Part shown: positions 1 through 11,508 of the stretch, in pieces | How the letters are laid out: every line of letters begins with the position of its first letter | Position numbering within the stretch: the stretch's first letter is position 1 | NCBI GenBank assembly: GCA_937924335.1 | Contig: CALDWW010000021.1 | Span: forward strand, 1-53,626 | Reading direction: 5' to 3' | Source of the DNA: an uncultured Gammaproteobacteria bacterium | GTDB lineage: Bacteria > Pseudomonadota > Gammaproteobacteria > Steroidobacterales > XN24 | Length of the DNA stretch: 53,626 nt | Notes under the pieces: generated by a model | Told to the model about the DNA's origin: nothing | The model's input: the letters and a program-made list of their open reading frames with translations, nothing else | Database searches by the model: none | Program-made: the position numbers and the translations under genes

Positions 1-27
1 TTGTATGGCTGTATTTCAAGGAGTTCC

Positions 28-528
28 GTGACGGCGCCTATGTCCCTGCCAAACGCGCGAACTGACAGCTGCCGGGCAATCTTGTGGCTTGCAGTGACGA
101 CCGTGGCACTCCTGCCAGCCTGCGGCCAGCCAGAGCGGGACGTAGAAGCGGAGATCGCGCTGCTGGTGGAGGCGGCGCAGGAGTCCGCTGAGGCTGGAGA
201 CGCCGGGTCTCTCATCAACAGTCTCAGCGATGACTATGCGGACGCCGAGGGCCGGGACCGGCGGGCCATGGCAGTTCTTGTCCGCACCCTGCTAGGGCGT
301 TATCCGCGACTGATGACGGTGGTGACAGACCTTTCCGTGGTCGCCATTTCTGATCAGCTCGCGACAGCCGGGATGACCGTCTCCCTGATCGGCAAGGACG
401 GCGGCCGTCCCGCCTGGGCCGGTATCGATGCAGATCGGCTCAGGCTTGACCTGGCGCTGCGTCGAGAAGACGGTCGATGGTACGTATCAGGTGCCCGATG
501 GGGACCCCCGGGGACAATTCCGCATTGA
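28..528 (+). CDS. Small lipoprotein with NTF2-like domain
   Basis: Predicted 166-residue envelope lipoprotein of unknown function. The N-terminus has a hydrophobic stretch ending in LLPAC, a plausible though imperfect lipobox (Pro at -2). The mature part is a short helix-rich then strand-rich module ending in REDGRWYVSGARW, typical of NTF2-like folds. I chose the GTG at 28 because AAGGAG lies at 18-23; the ATG at 40 is an alternative, and the frame is open to the window edge, so a longer gene cannot be excluded. It precedes gltB by 170 bases and is probably not functionally tied to it. The NTF2 assignment is inferred from the C-terminal pattern. Confidence 0.6.
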   Translation: MTAPMSLPNARTDSCRAILWLAVTTVALLPACGQPERDVEAEIALLVEAAQESAEAGDAGSLINSLSDDYADAEGRDRRAMAVLVRTLLGRYPRLMTVVTDLSVVAISDQLATAGMTVSLIGKDGGRPAWAGIDADRLRLDLALRREDGRWYVSGARWGPPGTIPH

Positions 529-671
529 CCACTGGGGAGGGGTCTGATTTATAGTCATAGGACGCCTGAGCGGCGCCTGTCTCTGCCTGGCCGCGACCTA
601 AAGCAATAATTTACGCGGCAGATCGGAACGGAAGGGGCGGGCGCATCCTGTGGAGGACCGAGATTCAGAGG

Positions 672-685
672 CGGCAATCTTGCCG
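672..685. repeat. Inverted repeat just upstream of gltB
   Basis: CGGCAA-TC-TTGCCG is a perfect dyad with 6-base arms. It ends 13 bases before the gltB ATG. It could be an operator or an mRNA hairpin near the ribosome binding site (TGGGG at about 689-693). No regulator can be assigned. Confidence 0.35.
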
Positions 686-698
686 TTATGGGGTATCG

Positions 699-3600
699 AT
701 GACTGTACCGTCTGCCGACAGCCTGTGGTCAGAGCGATTCGAGCGTGACAGCTGCGGATTCGGCCTGATAGCGCACCTGCGTGGCGAACCCAGCCACAAG
801 GTCGTGGCCACGGCCGTGCAGGCGTTGGAACGCTTGACCCATCGCGGTGCTGTCGCGGCGGACGGCTTGACGGGCGACGGCTGTGGCCTGCTCATGTCCC
901 TGCCACGCGCCTATCTCGAGCGAGTCGCGACCGAAGCCGGTATTACGGTGAATCCCGGGTTCACGGCCGGCGTGGTATTCCTGAATCCGGGAGCGGAAGG
1001 CGCTGCCCGCACCCGCCGGGTCCTGGAGCGGTCGCTGGAGGAAGAGGGAGTCAGCGTCGCCGGCTGGCGTGTGATGCCGACCGACGCCAGCGTCTGCGGT
1101 AAACAGGCGCTTCAGTCTCTGCCGCAGATCGAGCAGGTCTTCATCGACCGCCCCTCGGGCGATTCCGACGCCCAGTTCAATCGCCGCCTATATATGGCAC
1201 GCCGCCGGGCCGAGCTGACGCTCGAGGAGAAGGACCCGGTCTTCTATGTAGCAAGCCTGTCCTGCACGACGATCGGCTTCAAAGGCATGGTCATGCCCGC
1301 CCACCTGACCCGTTTCTACCGGGACCTTGAGGCGCCGGACCTGGAGGCGGGGATCTGTGTTTTCCATCAACGGTTCTCGACCAATACCTGGCCGCAGTGG
1401 CGACTCGCGCAACCCTTCCGGTACCTCGCCCATAACGGGGAGATAAACACCATCCAGGGGAACAGGAACTGGGCCATAGCCCGGGGTGCAATATTCGACA
1501 CACCGTTGTTGCCGCGGCTGAACGAGGTCCAGCCGATCGTCTCCATGTCCGGGTCCGATTCGAGCAGCCTGGACAACATGGTGGAAGTCCTGCTCCAGGG
1601 CGGTATGGACCTGATGCATACCATGCGGCTGCTGATACCTCCCGCCTGGCAGACGGTAGACACGATGGACTCTGATGTCAGGGCCTTCTACGAGTACTAC
1701 GGGATGCATCTGGAACCGTGGGACGGACCCGCGGGCGTGGTGTTGACCGACGGCACCCAGGCGGTCTGTTGTCTGGACCGCAATGGATTACGGCCGGCAC
1801 GTTACGTCATCACCGACGACGATCTGATCACGGTGGCTTCGGAGGTCGGGGTGCATGACTATCGCCCCGAGCAGGTGGTCCGGAAAGGCCGGCTCGGCCC
1901 CGGACAGATGCTGATCGTGGACACCCCGTCCGGCGAGGTACTCGATACCGACGCCATCGAGGCGCGTCTCAAGAGTCGGGCGCCTTTCAAGGAGTGGCTT
2001 CGCAAGGGTGTGCGCTACCTGGACTCCGAGTTGATCGACCCTCAGCTCTCGGCGGATCCCATGGGCCGGGACGACCTGCAGATCTATCAGAAGATCTTCA
2101 ACGTCAGCCGGGAGGAGCGCGATGAGGTCCTGAGGGTGCTGGCAGAGACCGAGGCAGAAGCCGTCGGTTCCATGGGGGACGACACGCCGATGCCGGTCAT
2201 GTCGACCCGGGTCCGGGCGCTATACGATTATTTCCGTCAGCAATTCGCCCAGGTCACGAACCCGCCCATAGATTCGCTCCGCGAGCGGATCGTAATGTCG
2301 CTGGAGACCCAGATCGGGCCGGAGCAGAACGTGTTCCAGGCGCGACCGGAGCATGCCCAGCGGATCGTCATGAATTCGCCGGTGCTGTCGCAGCGCAAGT
2401 TCCGCCAGATCCTGCGTGTCGAGGAGGACAAGACCGGCTACTCGATCGTGGATCTGAATCGTCCCGAGGCGGCCACACTCGAGGAGAACCTGGCCGCCAT
2501 CTGCGACGAGGCAGAGGAGGCGGGTCGCCGCGGCGTCCTGATTATCGTCCTCAGCGATCGCCAGATACGGCGTGGCTTTCTGCCCGTCCATGCGTTGCTG
2601 GCGACCGGTGCGGTCCACCATCGACTGGTGCAGAAAGGGTTGCGCTGCGACTGCAATCTGCTGATCGAGACGGCGACGGCCAGGGATCCGCACCAGTTCG
2701 CCTGCCTGATCGGCTACGGCGCTACGGCGATCTATCCTTACCTGGCATACGAGTGCCTGCACGACATGACGAGGACCGGGGAGCTCAGGCTGGACCGGAG
2801 TCGCGGCCGTCAGCTCGGGCGCAGCTACCGGCGCGGAATCCGCAAGGGCCTGTTCAAGATCATGTCGAAGATGGGCATCTGCACGATCGCCAGCTATCGC
2901 GGCGCGCAGCTGTTCGAGATCGTCGGGCTGCACGACGAAGTCGTGGAGCGCTGCTTCCCCGGCACCACCAGCCGGATCCAGGGCGCCGGCTTCACGGAGT
3001 TGCGGGATGATGCCCTGAAGCTGGCGCGGCGGGCGTGGGACGTGCGCGAGTCTGTAGAGCAGGGCGGCCTTTACAAGTTCGTCCAGGGCGGTGAATTCCA
3101 TGCCTACAACCCGGACGTCATCGCCACGCTACAGGCGGCAGTGCAATCCGGCGACTATGAGCTCTACCGGCAGTATGCCGAGCTGGTCAATACCCGGCCG
3201 GCGGCAGTGCTCAGGGACTTGCTCGACGTCAAACAGGCGGATGACGCCATCCCGCTGGACGAGGTCGAGGAGGAAGCCGGGATCCTGAGACGCTTCGACA
3301 GCGCCGCAATGTCATTAGGCGCGCTTTCGCCCGAGGCCCACGAAGCTCTTGCCATCGCCATGAACCGCCTTGGCGGCCGCTCCAATTCGGGCGAGGGCGG
3401 AGAAGACCCGGAGCGCTACGGGACGGACCGGGTCTCGAAGATCAAGCAGGTTGCGTCCGGCCGTTTCGGCGTCACCGCCGAGTACCTGGTCAATGCCGAG
3501 GTGCTACAGATTAAAATCGCCCAGGGAGCCAAGCCCGGCGAGGGCGGACAGCTTCCCGGCCATAAGGTCAATGACATGATCGCCCGGCTACGATTCGCTC

Positions 3601-5168
3601 GACCCGGTGTCGGTCTGATATCGCCGCCGCCGCATCACGACATTTATTCGATCGAGGACCTGGCCCAGCTTATCTTCGATCTGAAGCAGGTCAATCCCGA
3701 CGCGCTTGTGTCGGTCAAACTGGTGGCCGAGCCGGGGGTCGGCACGATCGCCGCGGGCGTCACCAAGGCCTATGCGGATCTGATCACGATTTCGGGTTAC
3801 GACGGGGGCACTGGCGCGAGCCCGCTGACCTCCACCAAGTACGCGGGTAGTCCATGGGAGCTGGGTCTCGCGGAGGCCCACCAGGTGTTGCGGGCGAATG
3901 ACCTCCGCCACCGTGTGCGCCTGCAGACCGACGGCGGCCTCAAGACCGGTCTCGATGTGGTCAAAGCGGCCTTGCTGGGCGCGGAGAGCTTCGGGTTCGG
4001 CACGGCGCCCATGGTGGCGCTGGGCTGCAAGTACCTGCGGATCTGTCATCTGAACAATTGCGCGACCGGCGTGGCCACCCAGCACGACCTTCTGCGACGC
4101 AAACATTTCATCGGCCTTCCCGAGATGGTCGAAAACTACTTCCGATTCGTCGCCCGGGAGGTCAGGGAGACTATGGCGCAGCTCGGAATCCGGAAATTCG
4201 ATGATCTGGTGGGTCGCGTCGAGATGTTCCGCGTCCGTGAAGGCGATACCCGGCGTCAGTCCCGCCTGGACCTGTCACCACTGCTTTCCGACGCCGGGCT
4301 CTCGCGGCAGCGTCCCCACATCTGTACCGAGCCCCGCAATCACCCGTTCGACGAAGGGCCCCTGGCAGAGCGCATGGTTGCCGAGGCCATGGGAGCCGTG
4401 GAGGAACGCAGGGGCGGCACCTTCCACTACGAGGTGCGCAATTTCGACCGTTCGATCGGTGCCCGGCTGTCCGGGGAGATCGCCCGGCGGTGGGGCAACT
4501 ATGGCATGGAGGAGACGCCTGTCGTTCTGCGCCTGAAAGGCAGCGCGGGTCAGAGCTTCGGCGCCTGGAACGTCGGCGGGCTGCATATGTACATGGAAGG
4601 CGATGCCAACGATTACGTCGGCAAGGGCATGGCCGGCGGACAGCTGGTGCTGTTCCCGCCCACCGTCAGCCGTTTCCATGCGGCGAGCACCCCGATCATG
4701 GGTAACACCTGCCTGTATGGAGCGACCGGCGGGCAACTCTTTGCCGCGGGCCGCGCGGGCGAGCGGTTTGCAGTGCGCAACTCCGGCGCCGTCGCCGTCG
4801 TGGAAGGCGTGGGCGACCACGGTTGCGAGTACATGACCGGGGGCGTCGTCGTCGTGCTGGGCCGTAGCGGGGTTAATTTCGGCGCCGGGCTCACGGGAGG
4901 TTTCGCCTATGTCCTGGATGCCGAGCGGGACTTCGTCGATCGCTACAATCATGAGCTGATCGACATCCACCGCATCACCCCGGAGAGCATGGAGGCGCAC
5001 CTGCACCACCTGCGGGGCTTGATCGAGAGCCATGTGCGTGAGACCGGCAGTGCGCTGGGACGCGAGATCCTGGACGATTTCCGCAGCTACCTGCCGCGCT
5101 TCTGGCTGGTGAAACCGAAGGCGGCGGATCTCGAGACGCTGATGGAATCACTGAGGCAGGCGGCCTAG
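699..5168 (+). CDS. gltB: Glutamate synthase (NADPH) large subunit
   Basis: Cytoplasmic GOGAT alpha subunit. It releases ammonia from glutamine and condenses it with 2-oxoglutarate, making glutamate with electrons delivered through GltD. The 1489-residue length is normal. After a short propeptide, Cys19 in RDSCGFG is the class II glutamine amidotransferase nucleophile exposed by processing. The central and FMN-binding synthase domains follow, with [17 protein letters not shown] and [11 protein letters not shown]. The 3Fe-4S cysteines are in [16 protein letters not shown], and the C-terminal third is the GXGXG beta-helix. The start is the ATG matching the family N-terminus. gltD follows after 12 bases, so the two form an operon. 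Confidence 0.97.
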   Translation: MTVPSADSLWSERFERDSCGFGLIAHLRGEPSHKVVATAVQALERLTHRGAVAADGLTGDGCGLLMSLPRAYLERVATEAGITVNPGFTAGVVFLNPGAEGAARTRRVLERSLEEEGVSVAGWRVMPTDASVCGKQALQSLPQIEQVFIDRPSGDSDAQFNRRLYMARRRAELTLEEKDPVFYVASLSCTTIGFKGMVMPAHLTRFYRDLEAPDLEAGICVFHQRFSTNTWPQWRLAQPFRYLAHNGEINTIQGNRNWAIARGAIFDTPLLPRLNEVQPIVSMSGSDSSSLDNMVEVLLQGGMDLMHTMRLLIPPAWQTVDTMDSDVRAFYEYYGMHLEPWDGPAGVVLTDGTQAVCCLDRNGLRPARYVITDDDLITVASEVGVHDYRPEQVVRKGRLGPGQMLIVDTPSGEVLDTDAIEARLKSRAPFKEWLRKGVRYLDSELIDPQLSADPMGRDDLQIYQKIFNVSREERDEVLRVLAETEAEAVGSMGDDTPMPVMSTRVRALYDYFRQQFAQVTNPPIDSLRERIVMSLETQIGPEQNVFQARPEHAQRIVMNSPVLSQRKFRQILRVEEDKTGYSIVDLNRPEAATLEENLAAICDEAEEAGRRGVLIIVLSDRQIRRGFLPVHALLATGAVHHRLVQKGLRCDCNLLIETATARDPHQFACLIGYGATAIYPYLAYECLHDMTRTGELRLDRSRGRQLGRSYRRGIRKGLFKIMSKMGICTIASYRGAQLFEIVGLHDEVVERCFPGTTSRIQGAGFTELRDDALKLARRAWDVRESVEQGGLYKFVQGGEFHAYNPDVIATLQAAVQSGDYELYRQYAELVNTRPAAVLRDLLDVKQADDAIPLDEVEEEAGILRRFDSAAMSLGALSPEAHEALAIAMNRLGGRSNSGEGGEDPERYGTDRVSKIKQVASGRFGVTAEYLVNAEVLQIKIAQGAKPGEGGQLPGHKVNDMIARLRFARPGVGLISPPPHHDIYSIEDLAQLIFDLKQVNPDALVSVKLVAEPGVGTIAAGVTKAYADLITISGYDGGTGASPLTSTKYAGSPWELGLAEAHQVLRANDLRHRVRLQTDGGLKTGLDVVKAALLGAESFGFGTAPMVALGCKYLRICHLNNCATGVATQHDLLRRKHFIGLPEMVENYFRFVAREVRETMAQLGIRKFDDLVGRVEMFRVREGDTRRQSRLDLSPLLSDAGLSRQRPHICTEPRNHPFDEGPLAERMVAEAMGAVEERRGGTFHYEVRNFDRSIGARLSGEIARRWGNYGMEETPVVLRLKGSAGQSFGAWNVGGLHMYMEGDANDYVGKGMAGGQLVLFPPTVSRFHAASTPIMGNTCLYGATGGQLFAAGRAGERFAVRNSGAVAVVEGVGDHGCEYMTGGVVVVLGRSGVNFGAGLTGGFAYVLDAERDFVDRYNHELIDIHRITPESMEAHLHHLRGLIESHVRETGSALGREILDDFRSYLPRFWLVKPKAADLETLMESLRQAA

Positions 5169-6585
<1,417 letters not shown>

Positions 6586-6587
<2 letters not shown>

Positions 6588-6616
6588 CCCGGCTGCCGTC
6601 TCAAGGCAGTCAGGTC
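6586..6616. terminator. Possible hairpin between convergent genes
   Basis: CTGCC (6593-6597) pairs with GGCAG (6605-6609) around a 7-base loop, and GACC (6586-6589) pairs with GGTC (6613-6616) beyond a 3/3 internal mismatch. It lies where gltD meets the convergent gene ending at 6610. There is no T run, so termination is only suggested. Confidence 0.3.
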
Positions 6617-7236
6617 TCCTCTCTCTGCGTCCTGGCAGGCTCGCCCTCGGCGAGCGACCAGTCCCCGTCCTCCGGCACGCCCGAGAAGCCCAGGCTGTCC
6701 AGGAATGACGTCCCCTCTTCGGTCAGTGCTTGCGGCAGGTGAGCGGGCAGCGGCATCCGTCCCGAATACTGCGCATCGAAGTAGCGCATTGGCTCCTCCG
6801 GATGCCTGCATGCGACGCCTGTCACCTCGAGGCGCAACGCCGTGTCCGGGCCTTCCCCCGCCGACCGATCCTCGATGACTCGGTGATAGCGAACACAGTT
6901 GTCCTCCACATCCTGACCGGCAAGCACATCGTTCTTCAGGAGATGGAATCGATCAGGGTCCGGGTTGGTCTCTGCCGCCCGGCGGACCCAGTCGGCGAAG
7001 TCCGCCCGGGTGGCGAAATCGGTCGTGATCGGCCGGGTGAGTAACGCGACCCCGAAGGTAATATCGGGATCGCCGGTGCGCTTCATCCACACCAGCGACT
7101 GGCTGTTCGCCTGAACCAGCGTCCAATCGTCACCGGTCGGCGGAGCGATTACCACGCCGCCCAGGTCCCCGCCCGCGGCTGGGACACAGACGGCCAGCAA
7201 CAGCGCGCAGGCCTGGGCCATGAGGAACTTTTTCAT
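6610..7236 (-). CDS. Secreted protein of unknown function
   Basis: Predicted 208-residue exported protein. MKKFLMAQACALLLAVCVPAAGG is a classic Sec signal peptide, and the start has AGGAAGGA six bases upstream. The mature part has two cysteines (in DNCVRYH and GVACRHP) that could pair. It ends in a long helix TEEGTSFLDSLGF. I recognise no named family, though the layout resembles small periplasmic proteins of gammaproteobacteria. Its ATG overlaps the stop of the GFA gene (ATGA), so it is the last gene of a tightly coupled three-gene operon. Confidence 0.75.
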   Translation of the reverse strand: MKKFLMAQACALLLAVCVPAAGGDLGGVVIAPPTGDDWTLVQANSQSLVWMKRTGDPDITFGVALLTRPITTDFATRADFADWVRRAAETNPDPDRFHLLKNDVLAGQDVEDNCVRYHRVIEDRSAGEGPDTALRLEVTGVACRHPEEPMRYFDAQYSGRMPLPAHLPQALTEEGTSFLDSLGFSGVPEDGDWSLAEGEPARTQREET

Positions 7237-7649
7237 GATTCCTTCCTGGTTCTCTCGTACTCGGGCATATCGTCCAGGTTCTCCATCCAGGCAAGACGGT
7301 GACCGGTCCAAATCTGGTCCCGCGGCGGCAGGCTCTCCGGGTCATCCAGGCTTGCCACGGTGACATCGACATAGTCAGGGTAGTCGTCGTGGGCATAGGT
7401 CAGCGGCGTACCGCAAACGTGGCAGAAACCCCGGGTCACCCCCGCTGACGAGCGGTAGTAGGTTGGGGGGCTGGCGTCAAAGTCCACGTTCGAGACATGG
7501 AACGTCGCCCAGGCGACCGCCGGCGCCCCGCAGGCCTTGCGACAACTCTTGCAATGGCACAGTGCAGGAGGGGATGCCGGCGAGCGGACGGTGAATCGGA
7601 CGGCTCCGCACAGGCAGCCTCCGGGCTGCGGCTCCTCGCGGGCGCTCAC
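7233..7649 (-). CDS. GFA family protein (CENP-V/GFA zinc fold)
   Basis: 138-residue protein of the glutathione-dependent formaldehyde-activating enzyme family. The zinc cysteines are all present: GGCLCGAVRF (about 11-20), CHCKSCRKACG (about 31-41) and FCHVCGTPL. Members bind zinc. A glutathione-S-hydroxymethyl synthase role has been claimed for the founder but is disputed, so the substrate here is unknown. It overlaps both neighbours by 4 bases and is surely co-translated with the NADP-dependent reductase upstream and the secreted protein downstream. Confidence 0.88.
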   Translation of the reverse strand: MSAREEPQPGGCLCGAVRFTVRSPASPPALCHCKSCRKACGAPAVAWATFHVSNVDFDASPPTYYRSSAGVTRGFCHVCGTPLTYAHDDYPDYVDVTVASLDDPESLPPRDQIWTGHRLAWMENLDDMPEYERTRKES

Positions 7650-8293
7650 TGGGGGCCCTCGCCGTTCCGGCCGATCAGGCGGAATGCAAAATCAGAGCCG
7701 GGCTGACGGACCCGGCACGCCATTATCCACAGGGCTGCCAGCGGCTCGAGATATCGCGACATCTCTATCCCGCCGACGTAGCAAGGTTCGAAGCCTATAT
7801 CCAGGATCAGCCCGCGAACCGTCCCGGCCGCGAATTCGTCGCCGCCGCAAAAGAACAGCGTCGGACGCTGGCCACCGTACTCCGGGTCTGCCATGGCTTC
7901 CCAGGGGACCGTATTGAAGGCTTTGACAACTCGCGCCGTCGGCGCCCAATCGGCGATCATTTCGCCTCCAGACTCCGTGTGGCCATGCGTCAGCTGGAGT
8001 TTCTCGTCCAGCGGGTTGGTGCAGTCGATCAGGATCTTGCCGGCCAGGTCTCCCAGCCCCCGGATGACCTCCTCTGCCACGTGCCACCAGATGGCCAGCA
8101 CGACCACCTCTGCATCCGCGGCAGCGTCTGCAGGCAGCGCGGCGGAAGTTCCTTCCGCACAGGCGGCGATCAGTCTCCGTATCTTCTCGGCGCCGGGGTC
8201 CCGGACCCCGAACACGACTTCATGGCCCGCACTGCTCCAGCGGCGACCGAGGGTGCCGCCGACATTGCCGGCGCCGATCACAGCGATCTTCAT
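7646..8293 (-). CDS. NADPH-dependent F420 reductase-type oxidoreductase
   Basis: 215-residue Rossmann-fold protein. It opens directly with the dinucleotide motif MKIAVIGAGNVGGTLGRRW, followed by VVFGVRDP as in the NADP oxidoreductase, coenzyme F420-dependent family (also STEAP-like). Later motifs VVLAIWWHVAEEVIRGLGDLAG and DCTNPL fit that family. Gammaproteobacteria usually lack F420, so the real acceptor is probably another flavin or small molecule. It is the first gene of the trio with the GFA and secreted proteins, overlapping the GFA gene by 4 bases. Confidence 0.85.
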   Translation of the reverse strand: MKIAVIGAGNVGGTLGRRWSSAGHEVVFGVRDPGAEKIRRLIAACAEGTSAALPADAAADAEVVVLAIWWHVAEEVIRGLGDLAGKILIDCTNPLDEKLQLTHGHTESGGEMIADWAPTARVVKAFNTVPWEAMADPEYGGQRPTLFFCGGDEFAAGTVRGLILDIGFEPCYVGGIEMSRYLEPLAALWIMACRVRQPGSDFAFRLIGRNGEGPQ

Positions 8294-8389
8294 GTCTACT
8301 CTCCGGCGTCCAGATCAACGACGGTACTCGTGTCCTGATGCTGCCCGGACGGCCATCTGCACTAGCGACCGTATCTTTCGGAAAGGTCC

Positions 8390-9001
8390 TCAGACCGTCG
8401 TCCAGGACCCACGGACGATAGAGTAAACCACTGCATCGTGGAATCGTCCATGGCACCAGAGACGGGACCGCAGTACGCCTTCACGGCTGGCACCCGCCCG
8501 CTGTGCGACTCTCTGGCTGCGCGCATTCTCCGTCGAGGCAAGGATCTCGAGGCGTTCGAGCCCGGTCTCGCCGAATGCCCAGTCCGCGAGCCGTCTTACA
8601 GCGGCGGACGCGACGCCGCGATCTGTTTCGGTTGATCGGACCCAGTAGCCGAGGTTGGCCATCCGGTGCGCCTCGAGGATGTGGTTCAGGCCACAGCCGC
8701 CGAGAAACCGGTCTTCGCGGTCGGTGATGACAAACTCGAACTCTGTCCGGCGAGCGAAAGAATCAGTCTGCAGGGCGACCCATTCCTCGGCATCTTCCTT
8801 CAGATAGTCCGGGCGACACCAGGGCAACCAACGATAGACATCGGCCGCGGATTCGACGGCGGCCGCGAACAGGTCATCGACGTCCGTGGTCCGCCATGGC
8901 CGGATCGAAACATCACCGCGGAGGCTGCCCGCGGGACGGGTCCGCGGCGTCGCCGGTCCCCCTGGGGGGGCGGCCACGCCGCGGTGTTCGGCGTCGGGCA
9001 T
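8390..9001 (-). CDS. GNAT acetyltransferase, RimJ/RimL type
   Basis: 203-residue cytoplasmic N-acetyltransferase. After about 28 low-complexity residues the domain begins with VSIRPWRTTDVDDLFAA, the usual RimJ/RimL opening. Acceptor-site features follow in LGGCGLNHILEAHRMANLGYWV, and the C-terminal part has ENARSQRVAQRAGASREGVLRSR, the conserved asparagine/helix and final strand turn. The target (ribosomal protein, other protein or small molecule) is not predictable. The start lies 2 bases beyond the stop of the DUF4345 gene's frame, so the two genes form a unit. The N-terminal extension may mean the true start is further in. Confidence 0.87.
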   Translation of the reverse strand: MPDAEHRGVAAPPGGPATPRTRPAGSLRGDVSIRPWRTTDVDDLFAAAVESAADVYRWLPWCRPDYLKEDAEEWVALQTDSFARRTEFEFVITDREDRFLGGCGLNHILEAHRMANLGYWVRSTETDRGVASAAVRRLADWAFGETGLERLEILASTENARSQRVAQRAGASREGVLRSRLWCHGRFHDAVVYSIVRGSWTTV

Positions 9002-9003
9002 GA

Positions 9004-9399
9004 CTACCGTACTGCAACGACACGTCCGCGCACTGCCATCGAGACGGCGACTGCACAGAGCACGATTTCCAGCGCCATGACTGCCACGAGCACGTTCGAC
9101 TGCGGACCGTAGAGTGCCAGTTCGATCAGTCGTCCGGCCAGGTATCCGCCGTTCATCAGTGCTACGAGCAGCAGTCCGGGCCGGTGCCAGGCCGGTGTAC
9201 CCGCCGCAAACAGCATGAACAGCCCCACGGCGACATTGAAGCCACCATGCGTCCCGCTCACGTCCATCAGCGTGCCGCCGGTGTCTGCCGAGGCCAATGA
9301 TGCCGCTCCGCTGTGCGGGTCCAGAAGGACCCAGAGTCCGAATCCCAGGTACAGGATTCCGCAGAGATAAAGAAAAGGTCTACTCAGGCAGGTGCCCAT
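9004..9399 (-). CDS. DUF4345-like four-helix membrane protein
   Basis: 131-residue integral membrane protein with four hydrophobic helices: LYLCGILYLGFGLWVLL, the segment around GGFNVAVGLFMLFAAG, GLLLVALMNGGYLAGRL, and VLVAVMALEIVLCAVAV. The GGFNVAVGLF and NGGYLAGR patterns match DUF4345-type proteins of unknown function. The start is the ATG preceded by AAGGAGA. A 15-base dyad lies immediately upstream of that ribosome binding site. It is followed closely by the GNAT gene on the same strand. Confidence 0.72.
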   Translation of the reverse strand: MGTCLSRPFLYLCGILYLGFGLWVLLDPHSGAASLASADTGGTLMDVSGTHGGFNVAVGLFMLFAAGTPAWHRPGLLLVALMNGGYLAGRLIELALYGPQSNVLVAVMALEIVLCAVAVSMAVRGRVVAVR

Positions 9400-9412
9400 G
9401 GAAGTCTCCTTT

Positions 9413-9427
9413 TGTTGCACCGCAACA
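9413..9427. promoter_or_regulatory. Perfect inverted repeat upstream of DUF4345-like gene
   Basis: TGTTGC-ACC-GCAACA has perfect 6-base arms. It sits 2 bases from the AAGGAG ribosome binding site of the minus-strand DUF4345-like gene. It could be an operator for a dimeric repressor or a translation-controlling hairpin. No T run follows on the minus strand, so it is unlikely to terminate the upstream kinase transcript. Confidence 0.4.
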
Positions 9428-9471
9428 TCAATTTGGCATTTTTACCACGAAAGCTGAATAAGTGGAAACCC

Positions 9472-11493
9472 CTACTTGGCGATGTTGCTGGAAAGCGGGA
9501 TGCGCACGGAAATCTCGACACCCCCGTTATCCGGAAGGTTGCGTGCGCTGATAGCTCCTGAATGCAGTTCTGAGATCAATCGCGCCACATAGAGACCGAG
9601 CCCCAGATGTGCCTTGCCTGCGGGCCCGGAACGCGCTGAAACCATGGATTCAAACAGGCGGTCCTCCAGCCCCTCTGGCAGGCGGCTGCCCGTGTTGGAC
9701 ATGCGAATCACACAATCCGACCCGGATTTGCGCGCGATCAGCCTGATATGCCCGCCCTGCGGGCAGAAGTCCAGCGCGTTCTCGAACAGCTTGTCCAGCA
9801 TCTGGGCGAGCAGATCGGCCGATCCCTCGATCGGGCAGGCGTCCTCGGTGATGTCGATCTCGATTGCGGTCTCTGCCGTCGTATCCGCGTAAGCTGCCGC
9901 CAGCTCCGCGATGACGCCGACCGCATCGAAGCGCTCAGGCTCGCTGGTCTGGATCGCCTGTTCGATCCGGGTTGCGGCGCCCATGGCGCCCATCATCGCC
10001 TGCAGGCGCTCGACTCCGGTACGGGCCCGCTCGAGATAGGTGGCGGCGCTGTCCCCGTGCGGATCCGCACGCAGGTTCTCCAGCGACGTCTGGACCACGG
10101 TCATGGGAGTCCGGAGCTCGTGGGTCAGTTTTTCGCCCAGGGATTGCAGATAGGCGTTGTACTCTGCAAGCCGACTCAGCAGCCTGGCGAAGCTGCGGGA
10201 CAAGTCTCCGATCTCGTCAGGGCTACCGCCCTCCGGGAGATGCGAGCGAATCCGACCGCGCTGATCCAGAGATCTGGACGCGGCTTCACTCAATCGGCGG
10301 ATCCTCCATGACAGCCACGCCGAGAAGCTGGCCAGCAGCGTCACTGCGGCGATGCTGATCAACAAGCTGGCGGCCAGCAGCTTTGTGGCCGCCGTATCCG
10401 TGGCACTCAGGATGGCCTCTGTATCCTGTTCGGCCAGCAGGAGGGCGACTCCGGGGGAGCTAGCGAACACCGATCGTGCCGAGACCAACAGCGCCCGACC
10501 GAGGCGCTCGGAACGGAATCTGCGATCGGCTGCCCCGGTATTCAATGCCTCCCCATAGGGGCCAAGGTCAAGCCGGCCCGCCGTGACCTCAGGCGGGTTC
10601 TCGTCCGCCTCGCCCCCGCCCAGGGCAAGTCGAACCAGCCTGCGCAGCAGCTGGGAAGACTCTCGGGCCTCGGGCGCGTCGGGTGGGCCGGTATCGCCAA
10701 GGATGAAGCCGCGCTGGTCCACGACTCTGAGCCGAGCTCCCGGCAGCACGCTGCGTTGCAGCGTCTCCTGCAGTACGGCATCCGTATGGATCAGCCAGCC
10801 CGGTTGTGCCGCAAGATTGGGGAGCGTGCCGAGCGTCCTGTGGCTGCCGCCCTCCGCGCTGTGCGTGACGAGGAACCCGATTCGCTGGGCGGCCATGGAC
10901 GCGGGAAGCCGTATCTCCAGTCCGGATCCCGCAGAACCCGGCTGCCAGTTCGCCTGCACTCGTCGTTCGGGACGACCGTCCGGCCGCGTCGGCGTGAGGA
11001 ATCCCGGCGCGGGCGTGCTGAAGATCAGATCCACGCCCTGGCCATGGTCGTCAGTCAGATGCAGCCTTATGACATCGGACAGGCCGGGTCGGTTGGCCGG
11101 CGGGTCCACGGTCACCCGCAGGAACAGATAGACAGAGCCCTCCCGCAGCCCGGCGAGAAACTCTACCCTCCAGCCGGTTGCCTGCAGCGTCTCGAAGTAT
11201 TCCGGCGGCAGTCCCCAGTCTTCGGCGTACCCGTCCATGACCGGCGTGCGGTCGAGGCGATAAGCGTAGACATCGGTGGCCGGCGTGCGGGCAGGCGAGA
11301 ATCGGGCAGCGTCCGGCCAGGAGATGCTGTCTGCCGTAGACAGCGCCCCGGCTACCGATGTCGCATTCGCCGCCAGCGCCGCTGCCTGTCCCTCACGTAA
11401 TGCTGTCTCGACTTCGCGTAGATACTGACATCCCGCCCAGGGCAACAGGAGTGTCACCAGGCTGATCAGGAGGAGTCTGGGTGTCAGCCTCAC
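9472..11493 (-). CDS. pdsS: PDS-type sensor histidine kinase
   Basis: 673-residue membrane sensor kinase resembling the proteobacterial dedicated sortase system kinases (TIGR03785 type). An N-terminal helix (about 6-21) is followed by a large periplasmic region containing YAYRLDRTPVMDGYAEDWG (about 76-93), a carbohydrate-binding-like beta domain seen in this family. A second helix (about 371-393) and a HAMP segment follow. The phospho-acceptor is His458 in THELRTPMTVVQTSLENL; LFENALDFCPQGG is the N box, SNTGSRLPEG the G1 box and GLGLYVARLISELH the G2 box. The start is GTG. It pairs with the regulator two genes upstream. No sortase or LPXTG target is in the window. Confidence 0.87.
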   Translation of the reverse strand: MRLTPRLLLISLVTLLLPWAGCQYLREVETALREGQAAALAANATSVAGALSTADSISWPDAARFSPARTPATDVYAYRLDRTPVMDGYAEDWGLPPEYFETLQATGWRVEFLAGLREGSVYLFLRVTVDPPANRPGLSDVIRLHLTDDHGQGVDLIFSTPAPGFLTPTRPDGRPERRVQANWQPGSAGSGLEIRLPASMAAQRIGFLVTHSAEGGSHRTLGTLPNLAAQPGWLIHTDAVLQETLQRSVLPGARLRVVDQRGFILGDTGPPDAPEARESSQLLRRLVRLALGGGEADENPPEVTAGRLDLGPYGEALNTGAADRRFRSERLGRALLVSARSVFASSPGVALLLAEQDTEAILSATDTAATKLLAASLLISIAAVTLLASFSAWLSWRIRRLSEAASRSLDQRGRIRSHLPEGGSPDEIGDLSRSFARLLSRLAEYNAYLQSLGEKLTHELRTPMTVVQTSLENLRADPHGDSAATYLERARTGVERLQAMMGAMGAATRIEQAIQTSEPERFDAVGVIAELAAAYADTTAETAIEIDITEDACPIEGSADLLAQMLDKLFENALDFCPQGGHIRLIARKSGSDCVIRMSNTGSRLPEGLEDRLFESMVSARSGPAGKAHLGLGLYVARLISELHSGAISARNLPDNGGVEISVRIPLSSNIAK

Positions 11494-11508
11494 GGCAATT
11501 CCACGGGT

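Noticed and set aside
525..555. TTGACC and TATAGT as a gltB promoter
   Set aside because: The spacing is 19 bases, outside the usual range, and nothing else supports it.
2220..3101. 293-codon open frame antisense to gltB
   Set aside because: It lies wholly within gltB and reads as shadow sequence without domains or a ribosome binding site.
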